From positions 1-64,000 of the forward strand of contig NZ_CABFVD010000005.1 of the NCBI RefSeq assembly GCF_902143515.1: a DNA stretch of 64,000 nt, in the 5' to 3' direction. The position numbers were made by a program, and so were the translations under genes. Below the pieces are notes generated by a model that saw only the letters and a list, made by a program, of their open reading frames with translations, did not search any database and was not told the DNA's origin. This DNA comes from Hathewaya massiliensis (lineage in GTDB: Bacteria > Bacillota > Clostridia > Clostridiales > Clostridiaceae). Shown piece after piece: positions 26,277 to 33,840 of this stretch (within the stretch, counting starts at the first letter, position 1; every line of letters begins with the position of its first letter).

Positions 26277-26720
26277 TTATTTATCCTTTAATTTTTTATT
26301 AAGTTCTTGTACTTTTTTCTTATATCTAAAATATTGAGTAAGCCATATGGAAACATAAATACAAATAAAAATTGTAATATAAATTGTTATAGAAATAACA
26401 TCAGGCTTTACCCATCTTGCAAGTATAGAACAAGGGAAAAATACCATAGTAGTAATTAGAAAATGGATAAATGTCTGCTTTGCTATGCTCAAATTATCTA
26501 TTTCAAATATAGTTGATCCAGCACCAAAAGTGAAACCTATTATAATACTAACAAAGTATTGAATTACATAGTATTTTAAAGGATTTATCATAGTAGCATT
26601 GGGAGGAATAACCATGATTTCACCATAAGCTAAGCAATAAATAAGACTAATAGTTGCACTAATAAAAACCCCTATAGGAATTCCAATCAAACCTCGTAAA
26701 ATAGCCTTTTTTGATATCAT
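26277..26720 (-). CDS. DUF3021 membrane protein
   Basis: 147 residues with four membrane helices and a basic, lysine-rich C-terminal tail, the whole DUF3021 fold (GIPIGVFISATISLIYCLAYG first helix). DUF3021 genes are typically the partner of a small LytTR regulator, as here: the regulator gene ends nine bases upstream. The regulator is disrupted by IS66, so expression may be altered by polarity. GAGGTGG precedes the ATG. Confidence 0.85.
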   Translation of the reverse strand: MISKKAILRGLIGIPIGVFISATISLIYCLAYGEIMVIPPNATMINPLKYYVIQYFVSIIIGFTFGAGSTIFEIDNLSIAKQTFIHFLITTMVFFPCSILARWVKPDVISITIYITIFICIYVSIWLTQYFRYKKKVQELNKKLKDK

Positions 26721-26729
26721 AATACCACC

Positions 26730-27119
26730 TCATATACCTAAATATTTTTTTATCTTTGATAAATATCTTCTAGATACAAACTCTTTTTCTCCATTCTTAA
26801 AAACTATACCAATAGTTCCTGCAAAATTAATTTCTAAGTTTTTTATCTTATCTACATTGACAATACAAGAATTAGATATTCTAATAAAAGAATTCCCCTG
26901 AAACATTTCCTCTAATTTATAAAGCTTTTGTTTAACCCATAAATTCCCTTTATCAGTTTTAGCGTATATCTTTTGATTTTCACTATAGAAACAGTATATT
27001 TCATCCTTGTCTAGTAGAAATATTTTGTCATCCGTAATACCAGTTAAAATTTTATTTTCATTATTAGCTAGCAAATCTACCATACGTTGAATTTCTTCAG
27101 TTATTTCATTAGTATAAAT
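26730..27119 (-). pseudogene. LytTR-family regulator, 3' part (split by IS66)
   Basis: Codes for YTNEITEEIQRM onward and the complete LytTR DNA-binding domain (KIYAKTDKGNLWVKQKLYKL, IRISNSCIVNVDKIKNLEI, EFVSRRYLSKIKK). These stand-alone LytTR proteins autoregulate an operon with DUF3021. The N-terminal codons lie on the far side of the insertion (29706-29764). Removing the element and one copy of the duplication yields a continuous 441-bp, 146-residue gene. A residual start inside the IS end (27152) could give a protein with a replaced N terminus. Confidence 0.88.
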
Positions 27120-27203
27120 GTAAGCGTAAAAAATTAAGTATCTAGAAAACATATCCTCTCATTGATAAACTTAAGTAAAAGATTATCAATGGGAGGTTTA
27201 CTT

Positions 27204-27536
27204 ATGTATAGAAAATTAGATAATGATACCTGGGAGGAATATTTAAATAAATTTAACTCTGTTAAAGATACAATAACAGTGAAAGATTTCTGTGCTGAAA
27301 ATAACCTTAATAAGAGTCAATTTTATTACCATAAAAAAAGGGTAGAAAAAGTAAATGAAAGTAAAGAAACTATTTTTCAGGCTATTTCTTTGAATAGTAA
27401 AATTGATAATATTAAAGAAGATAAATCCACATTAAAAGAAGTGAAAATTAATGTAGGCAATGCTAATATACTTATTCCTGTTAGCGAAGCTACTTTAATA
27501 ACAACAATAATTAAGGAGTTAATTCTAAAATGTTAA
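27204..27536 (+). CDS. tnpA: IS66 accessory protein TnpA
   Basis: 110 residues, N-terminal helix-turn-helix-like region (WEEYLNKFNSVKDTITVKDFCAENNLNKSQFYYHKKR) typical of IS66 OrfA, then a variable linker and the ILIPVSEATLITTIIK tail. The ATG at 27204 has GGGAGG upstream; an earlier in-frame TTG lacks one. It overlaps tnpB by seven bases. Confidence 0.88.
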   Translation: MYRKLDNDTWEEYLNKFNSVKDTITVKDFCAENNLNKSQFYYHKKRVEKVNESKETIFQAISLNSKIDNIKEDKSTLKEVKINVGNANILIPVSEATLITTIIKELILKC

Positions 27537-27880
27537 ATATAGATAAGGTAGAAAAAGTCTATCTTGCCTGCGGCTACACAGATTTAAGAAAAAGTATTGA
27601 TGGGTTAGTTATGATAGTGCAAAATCAATTTAAGTTAGATCCTTTTGATAAAGCATTATTTGTTTTTTGTAACAAGCAAATGGATAAATTAAAAATTCTT
27701 CACTTTGATGAAGGCTTTTGGCTGTATTATCATCGTTTAGAAGCTAATCGCTTCAAATGGCCAGCGACAGCTGATGATGCATTAAAGATTAATGTTGATG
27801 AATTACGTTGGCTTTTAAAAGGCTATGAAGTAAGAACAAAATCTAAATTTAAACCTGTAAAAGCAAGTAACTATTATTAA
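27530..27880 (+). CDS. tnpB: IS66 accessory protein TnpB
   Basis: 116-residue Orf2 of IS66 elements, recognised from VYLACGYTDLRKSIDGL, LFVFCNKQMDKLKIL and the FWLYYHRLEANRFKWP segments. Required with TnpA and TnpC for transposition in studied members; biochemical role unknown. AAGGAG lies within the end of tnpA, so translation is coupled. Confidence 0.95.
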   Translation: MLNIDKVEKVYLACGYTDLRKSIDGLVMIVQNQFKLDPFDKALFVFCNKQMDKLKILHFDEGFWLYYHRLEANRFKWPATADDALKINVDELRWLLKGYEVRTKSKFKPVKASNYY

Positions 27881-27896
27881 AAAAATATCAACTTTT

Positions 27897-27926
27897 AACC
27901 CTTGAAACCTAGTAATCTCAAGGGTT
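27897..27926 (+). terminator. Hairpin between tnpB and tnpC
   Basis: AACCCTTGA (27897-27905) pairs with TCAAGGGTT (27917-27925) and is followed by TTTT. A TATAAT hexamer starts six bases later, so tnpC may be separately transcribed while read-through is damped. Confidence 0.6.
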
Positions 27927-27969
27927 TTATGGTATAATAGAAATATCAAATAAAGCTAAAGGGGTAACT

Positions 27970-29613
27970 ATGAGTCACGAAATTTTAAACAATGAACTTG
28001 ATGAAGCTACTAAATTATTAATTAGCAAAGTTGAATCAATGGAAGAAGAGATTAATAATAACAAAGAAGAATTAAGTGAAAAGGATAAAGAAATCCAACA
28101 ACTTAAAAATGAGATAGCATTTTTAAAGGGTGTCATATCTAATAGAAATAGAAAAATATTTGGAGCATCCAGTGAACAAGTAGATGTTAACCAATTATCT
28201 TTTTTTAACGAAGCTGAAAAACATAGTGATTCAAAGGTAGAAGAACCTACTTTAGAGGAAATTACATATAAAAGAGCCAAGAAAAGCAATTATACTGGAA
28301 AGAAAGACAATTTAGCTAATTTAGAAAGAGTTGTTATTGAACATAAATTAGAAGGTGAAGATCTTAACTGCAAGGAATGTGGTGAAGAACTTACTCTTAT
28401 CGGAGTTAAATCTAGAAAAGAAGTTGTTAAATACATTCCTGCTAAATTAATAATTGAGGAGCATGTTGTTTATAGCTACGCTTGTAAAACATGTGAAAGA
28501 GCCACTGGTGAAAGTAAAATAGTTTCAGCAGAAGCACCTAAAACTATTTTTTATAATAGCATGGCCTCAAATGAGTTAATTGCACATACACTAATACTTA
28601 AATATCAACATGCAATGCCACTATATAGGCAAGAAACTTACTTTAATATGATAGGTGCTACTCTTTCAAGGCAAACTCTATGCAATTGGACTATGTCTGC
28701 AGCAGATGCTTTGGAGCCAATATATAATCATATGAAAAAAGAATTGCTTAGCCGTAATTATATTAATGCTGATGAAACAACCTTAAAGGTAATTAATGAT
28801 AACGGTAAGGATTCAAAAACCAAGAAATATATGTGGTTATATATGAGTAATACCAATTCTAAGCCTGTGATCTTATATGATTACCAAAGCACTAGATCAA
28901 GCTCTTGCCCTAAAAATTTCTTAGGAGATTTTAAAGGATTTCTCCAAACGGATGGATATAATGGATACAATTCCGTTAGCGGAGCTACAAGGGTATACTG
29001 CTTGGCTCACATAAGAAGATACTTTCATAATATAATAGTAGATTTAGATAAAGAAGCCCTAAAAAATTCTAGAGGAGTAATAGGGTTTAATTATTGTGAG
29101 CAAATTTATAAGCTTGAAAAAGAACTTAGAGAATCTTACTCAAGTGATGAAAATTATTGTGATATTAGATTTAAAATAAGAGCTGAGAAACTAGCTCAAA
29201 TTATAGATAATTTTATTGATTATGTTGAAAGAGAAATAAAAGATGCTCTTCCAAGAAGTCCGTTAGGTAAAGCACTTGAGTATGCTAAAAAGCATTTACC
29301 AGGATTAAAAAATGTATTATTAGATGGGGCTTTAGAAGTTGATAATAATGCTGCGGAGAGAGCTATCAAACCTTTTGTAATAGGCAGAAAAAACTTCCTT
29401 TTTGCAAATACTGCTAAGGGGGCAACTGCAAGTAGCAATATTTATAGTATTGTTGAAACTGCCAAGGCTAATAATTTAGTTGTAGAAAGATACTTGGTTT
29501 ATCTGTTTGATAATTTATCAAAGATAGATATAAAGGACAGGGAAAGTTTAGAAAATCTCATGCCTTGGTCTCATAAGATCCCTAAAAATATGAAAATTAA
29601 AGAAAAGAAATAA
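27970..29613 (+). CDS. tnpC: IS66 family transposase TnpC (DDE)
   Basis: 547 residues, full length. N-terminal coiled coil (about 15-55), then KIFGASSEQ, a zinc-ribbon (CKECG at 134-138 and CKTCE downstream), the DDE catalytic domain with Asp 268 (NADETTLKV), Asp 328 (LQTDGYNGY) and Glu 463 (NNAAERAI), and an IS66 C-terminal domain. All catalytic residues are intact. Confidence 0.96.
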   Translation: MSHEILNNELDEATKLLISKVESMEEEINNNKEELSEKDKEIQQLKNEIAFLKGVISNRNRKIFGASSEQVDVNQLSFFNEAEKHSDSKVEEPTLEEITYKRAKKSNYTGKKDNLANLERVVIEHKLEGEDLNCKECGEELTLIGVKSRKEVVKYIPAKLIIEEHVVYSYACKTCERATGESKIVSAEAPKTIFYNSMASNELIAHTLILKYQHAMPLYRQETYFNMIGATLSRQTLCNWTMSAADALEPIYNHMKKELLSRNYINADETTLKVINDNGKDSKTKKYMWLYMSNTNSKPVILYDYQSTRSSSCPKNFLGDFKGFLQTDGYNGYNSVSGATRVYCLAHIRRYFHNIIVDLDKEALKNSRGVIGFNYCEQIYKLEKELRESYSSDENYCDIRFKIRAEKLAQIIDNFIDYVEREIKDALPRSPLGKALEYAKKHLPGLKNVLLDGALEVDNNAAERAIKPFVIGRKNFLFANTAKGATASSNIYSIVETAKANNLVVERYLVYLFDNLSKIDIKDRESLENLMPWSHKIPKNMKIKEKK

Positions 29614-29617
29614 AATT

Positions 29618-29660
29618 AATCCTAGTAAAGCTTTTATATTGCCTTACTAGGATATTTTAA
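29618..29660 (+). terminator. Terminator of IS66 tnpC
   Basis: AATCCTAGTAA pairs with TTACTAGGATATT, followed by TTTT, inside the right end of the element. Confidence 0.75.
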
Positions 29661-29705
29661 TACTATTCTTGGAATTATTAAAGGTGCTAAAACTTTGACG
29701 CTTAC

Positions 29706-29764
29706 GTATAAATAATTGCATAAGGCTCTTTAAGCAGGTCCTCAACTTTAATTTCAACTTTCAT
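29706..29764 (-). pseudogene. LytTR-family regulator, 5' part (split by IS66)
   Basis: From an ATG at 29764 with GGGAGGGG upstream the minus strand reads MKVEIKVEDLLKEPYAIIYT and runs into the IS66 end. It continues in frame at 27111 as NEITEEIQRM. This is the missing N terminus of the LytTR gene at 26730. Confidence 0.88.
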
Positions 29765-30041
29765 TTTCTACAATCCCCTCCCTATAAAATGTCTGTTTAT
29801 AATAATGAGAGAAATTAGAGCTTTTCATATCCACTTCTTAATTCATATTATATTTAGATATTTATTTTTAAACAATGGATTTTATATAAGTGGTCTTATT
29901 TGATATATAAGTGGTAGGTTTATGTAAGTAAAATTAAAAATTACAATGTTAGAATAGAGCAATAAGAAAAAGACTTAATGGAAAATGTTTATGTTTATCA
30001 ATGAATTTATTAAGTTAGTTAATAATAATTTGCAATATATA
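29765..30041. other. Intergenic region upstream of the split LytTR gene
   Basis: AT-rich, about 280 bases. It should contain the minus-strand promoter of the original LytTR-DUF3021 operon. Two short direct repeats with TATAAGTGG are present around 29890-29912. No coding frame was seen. Confidence 0.45.
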
Positions 30042-30070
30042 AAGAACCTAGCATTAACTAGGTTCTTATT
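30042..30070 (-). terminator. Terminator left of the restriction-modification genes
   Basis: Perfect stem AAGAACCTAG (30042-30051) with CTAGGTTCTT (30058-30067); it sits ten bases beyond a minus-strand stop codon at 30078. Confidence 0.75.
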
Positions 30071-30077
30071 ATTTATC

Positions 30078-30175
30078 TTAAAATATATCTCTTAAGCTTA
30101 TTTTAAGATCAGTAAATATTGTGCTAATATACTCATCATTATCTTTAAAAACATTGACTATTTTATAAGGTCGGG
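30078..30175 (-). pseudogene. Possible 3' remnant of a displaced gene
   Basis: In a frame different from the restriction gene, the minus strand reads KSRPYKIVNVFKDNDEYIST and on through TDLKISLRDIF to a stop at 30080, followed at once by a good terminator. It has normal clostridial codon use but no start, and its 5' side runs into the end of the restriction gene. It could be the tail of a gene replaced when the defence genes arrived. I do not recognise the family. Confidence 0.3.
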
Positions 30176-31633
30176 ATTTAGCTGACTTAAAATATAATTA
30201 TTATTAATCCAAAAACTTTGAGTAGTCATCCATTGACCATCTGGAAGTTCATTTGCATCTCTGTTAATATCACCTATAGTTACCTTATTAGAAAAGAAGT
30301 AAGCGCTTTTTTGTGCATGTGGTCTAATGTGTATAATTGGATTATCATTTTTCTTAGGAAAGTTGTTTAATACAGCTTGTCCTAACTTTGTTTTTTTTAT
30401 TGTAAATGTAACACCATTTTTTATAGTATCACGAATAGATTTCCAACCGGAATAAACAGTAGTATTTAAGTCTTCATAAGGCATGTTCCAAAGCTGGCTA
30501 CCTTTTAGAATATACTTGTCATTATTTTTTTTATAAACTACAAATAGGAATATTGTTTCATTAAAATAAGTAAATAAATCAGATTCTTCCCATTCTTGGG
30601 TAACTAAATCTTTAAATTTGAAGGCAGGGAGGGACATACTTTCTCTCATGCTTTCATTTTCTTCAATTCTAATAGCTTTTACTACAATATTAGCTTTTAC
30701 AAATTCTTCAGCTTGGTTAGATTTAATACCTAACATACGGTATGTTAAATCACTCCATTGAGCTTTATTATTGTTATATTCTCTTTCAAATAAGTCACAT
30801 AAATCTTTATCTGATTTATTAATATATGAATTAATTTTTGAAGTTACATATTCCTTAAAGGTTGTACCATTTAATTCACTTAAATTTTTAATAATTGGTT
30901 CATAGGTAGTTTTATTAGGCACAATATAAGTATTAAGAACATATGTCATGTAAGAAGTCTTGAATGAAAAAGCCCGTGGTTTAGCAGGGATATCTGAAAA
31001 AGGTTGTGTCCTACAATCTGATGATGAAGCCGCCTTTGTTGCAGCTCCTAAGTATAGAGTATCTCCCTCAGAAAGTTCATGTGCTTTTCCTGCTTTAATT
31101 TTATTTATAATAGTTTCATAATCACTTTTAATTATTTCTAAGTCTTCTTTGGGTGGAGAAAATAGTTTTGAGTAGTTTATACGGTAATCCAAGCGATTAG
31201 TTATTTCATTAGTATATAAGTAGTAAACTAATAATATTAAACTTGACTTTGCCCAAAGATGACTTTCATAGAAATTTTCATGAATTACTTGATTATAATC
31301 AATCATTGTAATTATAAGTCGTTCTTTTGCTGATAAAGATTTATTTTTATTAATTTTATATGGAGTTACTTTCAATTCAACACCAGCTTTATCAAAATCA
31401 GGTTTTGAATCATTATTACATTTATAGTGAAAAAAGCATTCTTCAATTAACTCCCCTAAGCCACCTTTACGCTTTTTGTTTTTATGTGAAATTGCATATT
31501 CACTAGAACTTTCTTTAACTAATTGACTATTAAAGTTTTCATTAAGTATATCTGCAAAAGTTTTCCCAATAAGATTTTTAGAATATGATTCAATGCTAAA
31601 AGGGTTTGTTTCATCATATGGTTTGTTAAGCAT
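30158..31633 (-). CDS. Sau3AI-family type II restriction endonuclease (predicted GATC)
   Basis: 491 residues, Sau3AI length. The N-terminal MutH-like nuclease domain has SKPDFDKAGVELK with Asp 79, Glu 86 and Lys 88 forming the D-ExK active site and a GGLGELIEE helix before it. KAHELSEG, KPRAFSFKTSYMTYVL and the terminal DGQWMTTQSFWINNNYI segment match what I recall of Sau3AI closely. Sau3AI cuts before the G of GATC, so the same target is predicted. The ATG at 31633 is chosen for its AGGAGG; ten extra codons upstream lack one. The methyltransferase gene is directly upstream. Confidence 0.9.
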   Translation of the reverse strand: MLNKPYDETNPFSIESYSKNLIGKTFADILNENFNSQLVKESSSEYAISHKNKKRKGGLGELIEECFFHYKCNNDSKPDFDKAGVELKVTPYKINKNKSLSAKERLIITMIDYNQVIHENFYESHLWAKSSLILLVYYLYTNEITNRLDYRINYSKLFSPPKEDLEIIKSDYETIINKIKAGKAHELSEGDTLYLGAATKAASSSDCRTQPFSDIPAKPRAFSFKTSYMTYVLNTYIVPNKTTYEPIIKNLSELNGTTFKEYVTSKINSYINKSDKDLCDLFEREYNNNKAQWSDLTYRMLGIKSNQAEEFVKANIVVKAIRIEENESMRESMSLPAFKFKDLVTQEWEESDLFTYFNETIFLFVVYKKNNDKYILKGSQLWNMPYEDLNTTVYSGWKSIRDTIKNGVTFTIKKTKLGQAVLNNFPKKNDNPIIHIRPHAQKSAYFFSNKVTIGDINRDANELPDGQWMTTQSFWINNNYILSQLNPDLIK

Positions 31634-31725
31634 AATAATCCTCCTATAACATAATATATACAATTATAATTATACTATTAATTTTATTTAAAAGAAAATT
31701 ATTCAAAAGAAAAAGGAAGACTGGT

Positions 31726-32958
31726 TTAGTCTTCCTTATCTATTATTTCATGAAGTTTGCTTGCCATATGTGTTATTAAGTTAACTACTAGAGCGTTACC
31801 CATAGTAAAATATCTAAATGAATGAGTCATTCCTGAGTTAGTCCAGTTATCAGGGAATCCATTTATTCTTTCACATTCAATAGGTGTTAATAATCTTAGT
31901 TTTCCTGTTTCTAAATCTCTAACTACATGAGTGCTTCGGTTTTTGCTTCCTTCACTTGTCAACATTGTTCTAGCTGGTTTATCAAGGGGGTCAGGGAAAG
32001 AGATTCCTCCCTCTCTAAAAATATATTTATGTCCTGTTTTAGATGTCCTTTCAATAGCTTTAGGACCTTTCATATACTCCCACTTTTTAAAGTCTTCTTC
32101 TGATAATATGTATTTTTTATCTACCGATTTTTCTAGTATATCATTAAGTGTTATTGGAGCATGTGTTAAAATCTCATTTGGAGTAGTATTAACCGTATAA
32201 ATAATACCCTCATTATAATAACCTGAGTTTTCAAATGCAAAAGAAAAAGTATCTGAGATTGCTAGTGTATCAAAATTATAATCCTCTTTTAAATTCACCA
32301 TTCTAATATTATCAATATCAAAATCTTCAACATTAAAAATTGAGCTGAAGAATCCTTTGTGCTTTAAACATTCATAAGGATTAAGTTTTTTAAAATATGA
32401 GCAGTAGTTAGTTGACTCATGACATGCAAAAATAAAGGTTCTTCTTCTTCTTTGCTGGAAGCCATAATCAGCAGCATTAATAACCCTCCACTCAACATTG
32501 TAACCAAGATTAGCAAGGCAGTTAATTATAATACCGAAATCTCTACCACGTTGTTTTACTGGGGATTTAAGTAACCTATCAACATTTTCTAAAAGAATAA
32601 AAGAAGGTCTTTTACCTTCAACAATTCTTTCGATTTCCCACCAAAGCACGCCCTTTTTACCTTGAATCCCTTTTGCTTTAGTACTTGCAACAGAATAATC
32701 TTGACATGGAAAACCACCCACTAAAACTGAGTGTTCAGGTATGTAATCTAAAGGTACTTGAGAAATATCTGTATTACTATATTCATTTATGCCACCAAAA
32801 TCATTAAAATGACTTTTATAACATTCAAAAGCATGTTGAACCTTTTTGCTAGGTTCCCATTGATTTGCCCAAACAGTTTTCCATTCATGTGAGTCTTTTT
32901 CAAATCCAACTCTGAATCCACCAACTCCAGCAAACAATTCGCAAATAGTCTTATCCAT
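31726..32958 (-). CDS. DNA (cytosine-5-)-methyltransferase, partner of the Sau3AI-like enzyme
   Basis: 410 residues. Motif I ELFAGVGGFRVGFE (7-20), motif IV GGFPCQDYSVA with catalytic Cys 85, motif VI LLENVDRLL (123-131), motif VIII QQRRRR and the late motifs IX-X (KPARTMLTSEGS, YFTMGNALVVNLI). It should methylate the cytosine of the same site (GATC) and protect the host from the nuclease 92 bases downstream. AAGGAGGAG precedes the ATG. First gene of the two-gene minus-strand operon. Confidence 0.93.
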   Translation of the reverse strand: MDKTICELFAGVGGFRVGFEKDSHEWKTVWANQWEPSKKVQHAFECYKSHFNDFGGINEYSNTDISQVPLDYIPEHSVLVGGFPCQDYSVASTKAKGIQGKKGVLWWEIERIVEGKRPSFILLENVDRLLKSPVKQRGRDFGIIINCLANLGYNVEWRVINAADYGFQQRRRRTFIFACHESTNYCSYFKKLNPYECLKHKGFFSSIFNVEDFDIDNIRMVNLKEDYNFDTLAISDTFSFAFENSGYYNEGIIYTVNTTPNEILTHAPITLNDILEKSVDKKYILSEEDFKKWEYMKGPKAIERTSKTGHKYIFREGGISFPDPLDKPARTMLTSEGSKNRSTHVVRDLETGKLRLLTPIECERINGFPDNWTNSGMTHSFRYFTMGNALVVNLITHMASKLHEIIDKED

Positions 32959-33388
32959 AGTTTTCTCCTCCTTGGTTCACATAAGTATTATACTATATTT
33001 TTTTAAGTATTGGAAGATCGATGAGACAAAAATTAAATAATTTAAAGCAAAATTAATAAATGTGATAAAATTATATGAAATAATTAGGGGCTAAGCCACA
33101 AAAGAATTAAAATAGGATATAATGGTATATATAATATTGATTGAGATATGTATAATTTAAAATATTATACATCAATAGTATTAACTAAATTATTTTTATA
33201 TAATCTCTAATTAATAGGGTTTATACAACTACAATTTATTATAGTATACCCAAGTTTGACAGGCATACAGAAAAGATAGGAAGTGTGTATTCTAAAGTTT
33301 AGAATATAAATAGACTTTATTAATTTTTGATTATATAAATTATTACATTAGATTTAATTAAAAATAATAGATATGGGGAGAGAGAAAT
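32959..33388. other. Divergent promoter region of the defence genes
   Basis: 430 bases between the methyltransferase and the next plus-strand gene. It contains an ATGTATAAT/ATTATACAT hairpin (around 33152-33178), a TTGACA hexamer (33256-33261) and a perfect 19-bp palindrome (33288-33306). No coding frame was seen. Confidence 0.55.
33288..33306 (+). promoter_or_regulatory. Perfect 9-1-9 palindrome upstream of the head-domain gene
   Basis: TATTCTAAAGTTTAGAATA is symmetric around its central G and lies 83 bases before the start at 33389 and 27 bases after a TTGACA. A candidate operator for the defence genes. Confidence 0.5.
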
Positions 33389-33745
33389 ATGAAGATTACT
33401 ATGGAGATGAGCACAGTTGCTTATGAAGTAGCAAAAAAGGTTTATTCAGGGCAATTGACGGGGAAAGAGGGGAAGACAGAGATAAATAAAATAACTGGCA
33501 TGAATGAGGGATCTGCACAAGCTTTTATTACTATATTTTTATCTATGATGAGTGGTGAAGAATATAAAAGAGCATTTAACAATCATACAAATAAGTTTTT
33601 ATTAGAAAATATAAGAAAAGATTATGGGGAGGAATATTTTAATAAAGCTTTAGACGCAGTTCAAAAACATATAAAGTACTATTCTACACTAGGAAAAGGA
33701 AATTTAACAGGATCACAAGCTATTGTAAATGAGATGAGAAGTTAA
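33389..33745 (+). CDS. Orphan ScoMcrA-like N-terminal head-domain protein
   Basis: 118 residues. The pattern YEVAKKVYSG, GMNEGSAQAFITIFLSMMSG, then YKRAFNNHTNKFLLENI and a KHIKYY end is what I know as the small helical head domain at the N terminus of many HNH/McrA-type modification-dependent nucleases. Here it stands alone, with no nuclease domain behind it, and a stop after a short tail. It may be a truncated restriction enzyme, or a regulator or adaptor of the ATPase-HNH module that starts 95 bases downstream. GGGGAGAG precedes the ATG. Confidence 0.6.
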   Translation: MKITMEMSTVAYEVAKKVYSGQLTGKEGKTEINKITGMNEGSAQAFITIFLSMMSGEEYKRAFNNHTNKFLLENIRKDYGEEYFNKALDAVQKHIKYYSTLGKGNLTGSQAIVNEMRS

Positions 33746-33840
33746 ATATAAAATAAAAACCCATAGATTTCATTTATTTATTTTTGCATAAAAATTGATA
33801 AAGAATGATATAAGTAAATTTAATGTAAGGGAGTAGTCCA

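Larger units (their letters stand above)
27120..29705 (+). mobile_element. Complete IS66-family insertion sequence
   Basis: 2586 bp. Ends are GTAAGCGTAAA (27120) and, inverted, GTAAGCGTCAAA (29705), the canonical IS66 termini. The 8-bp sequence GTATAAAT is present directly on both sides (27112-27119 and 29706-29713), an exact target duplication of the family's size. It carries intact tnpA, tnpB and tnpC, so it looks recent and probably active. Confidence 0.96.
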
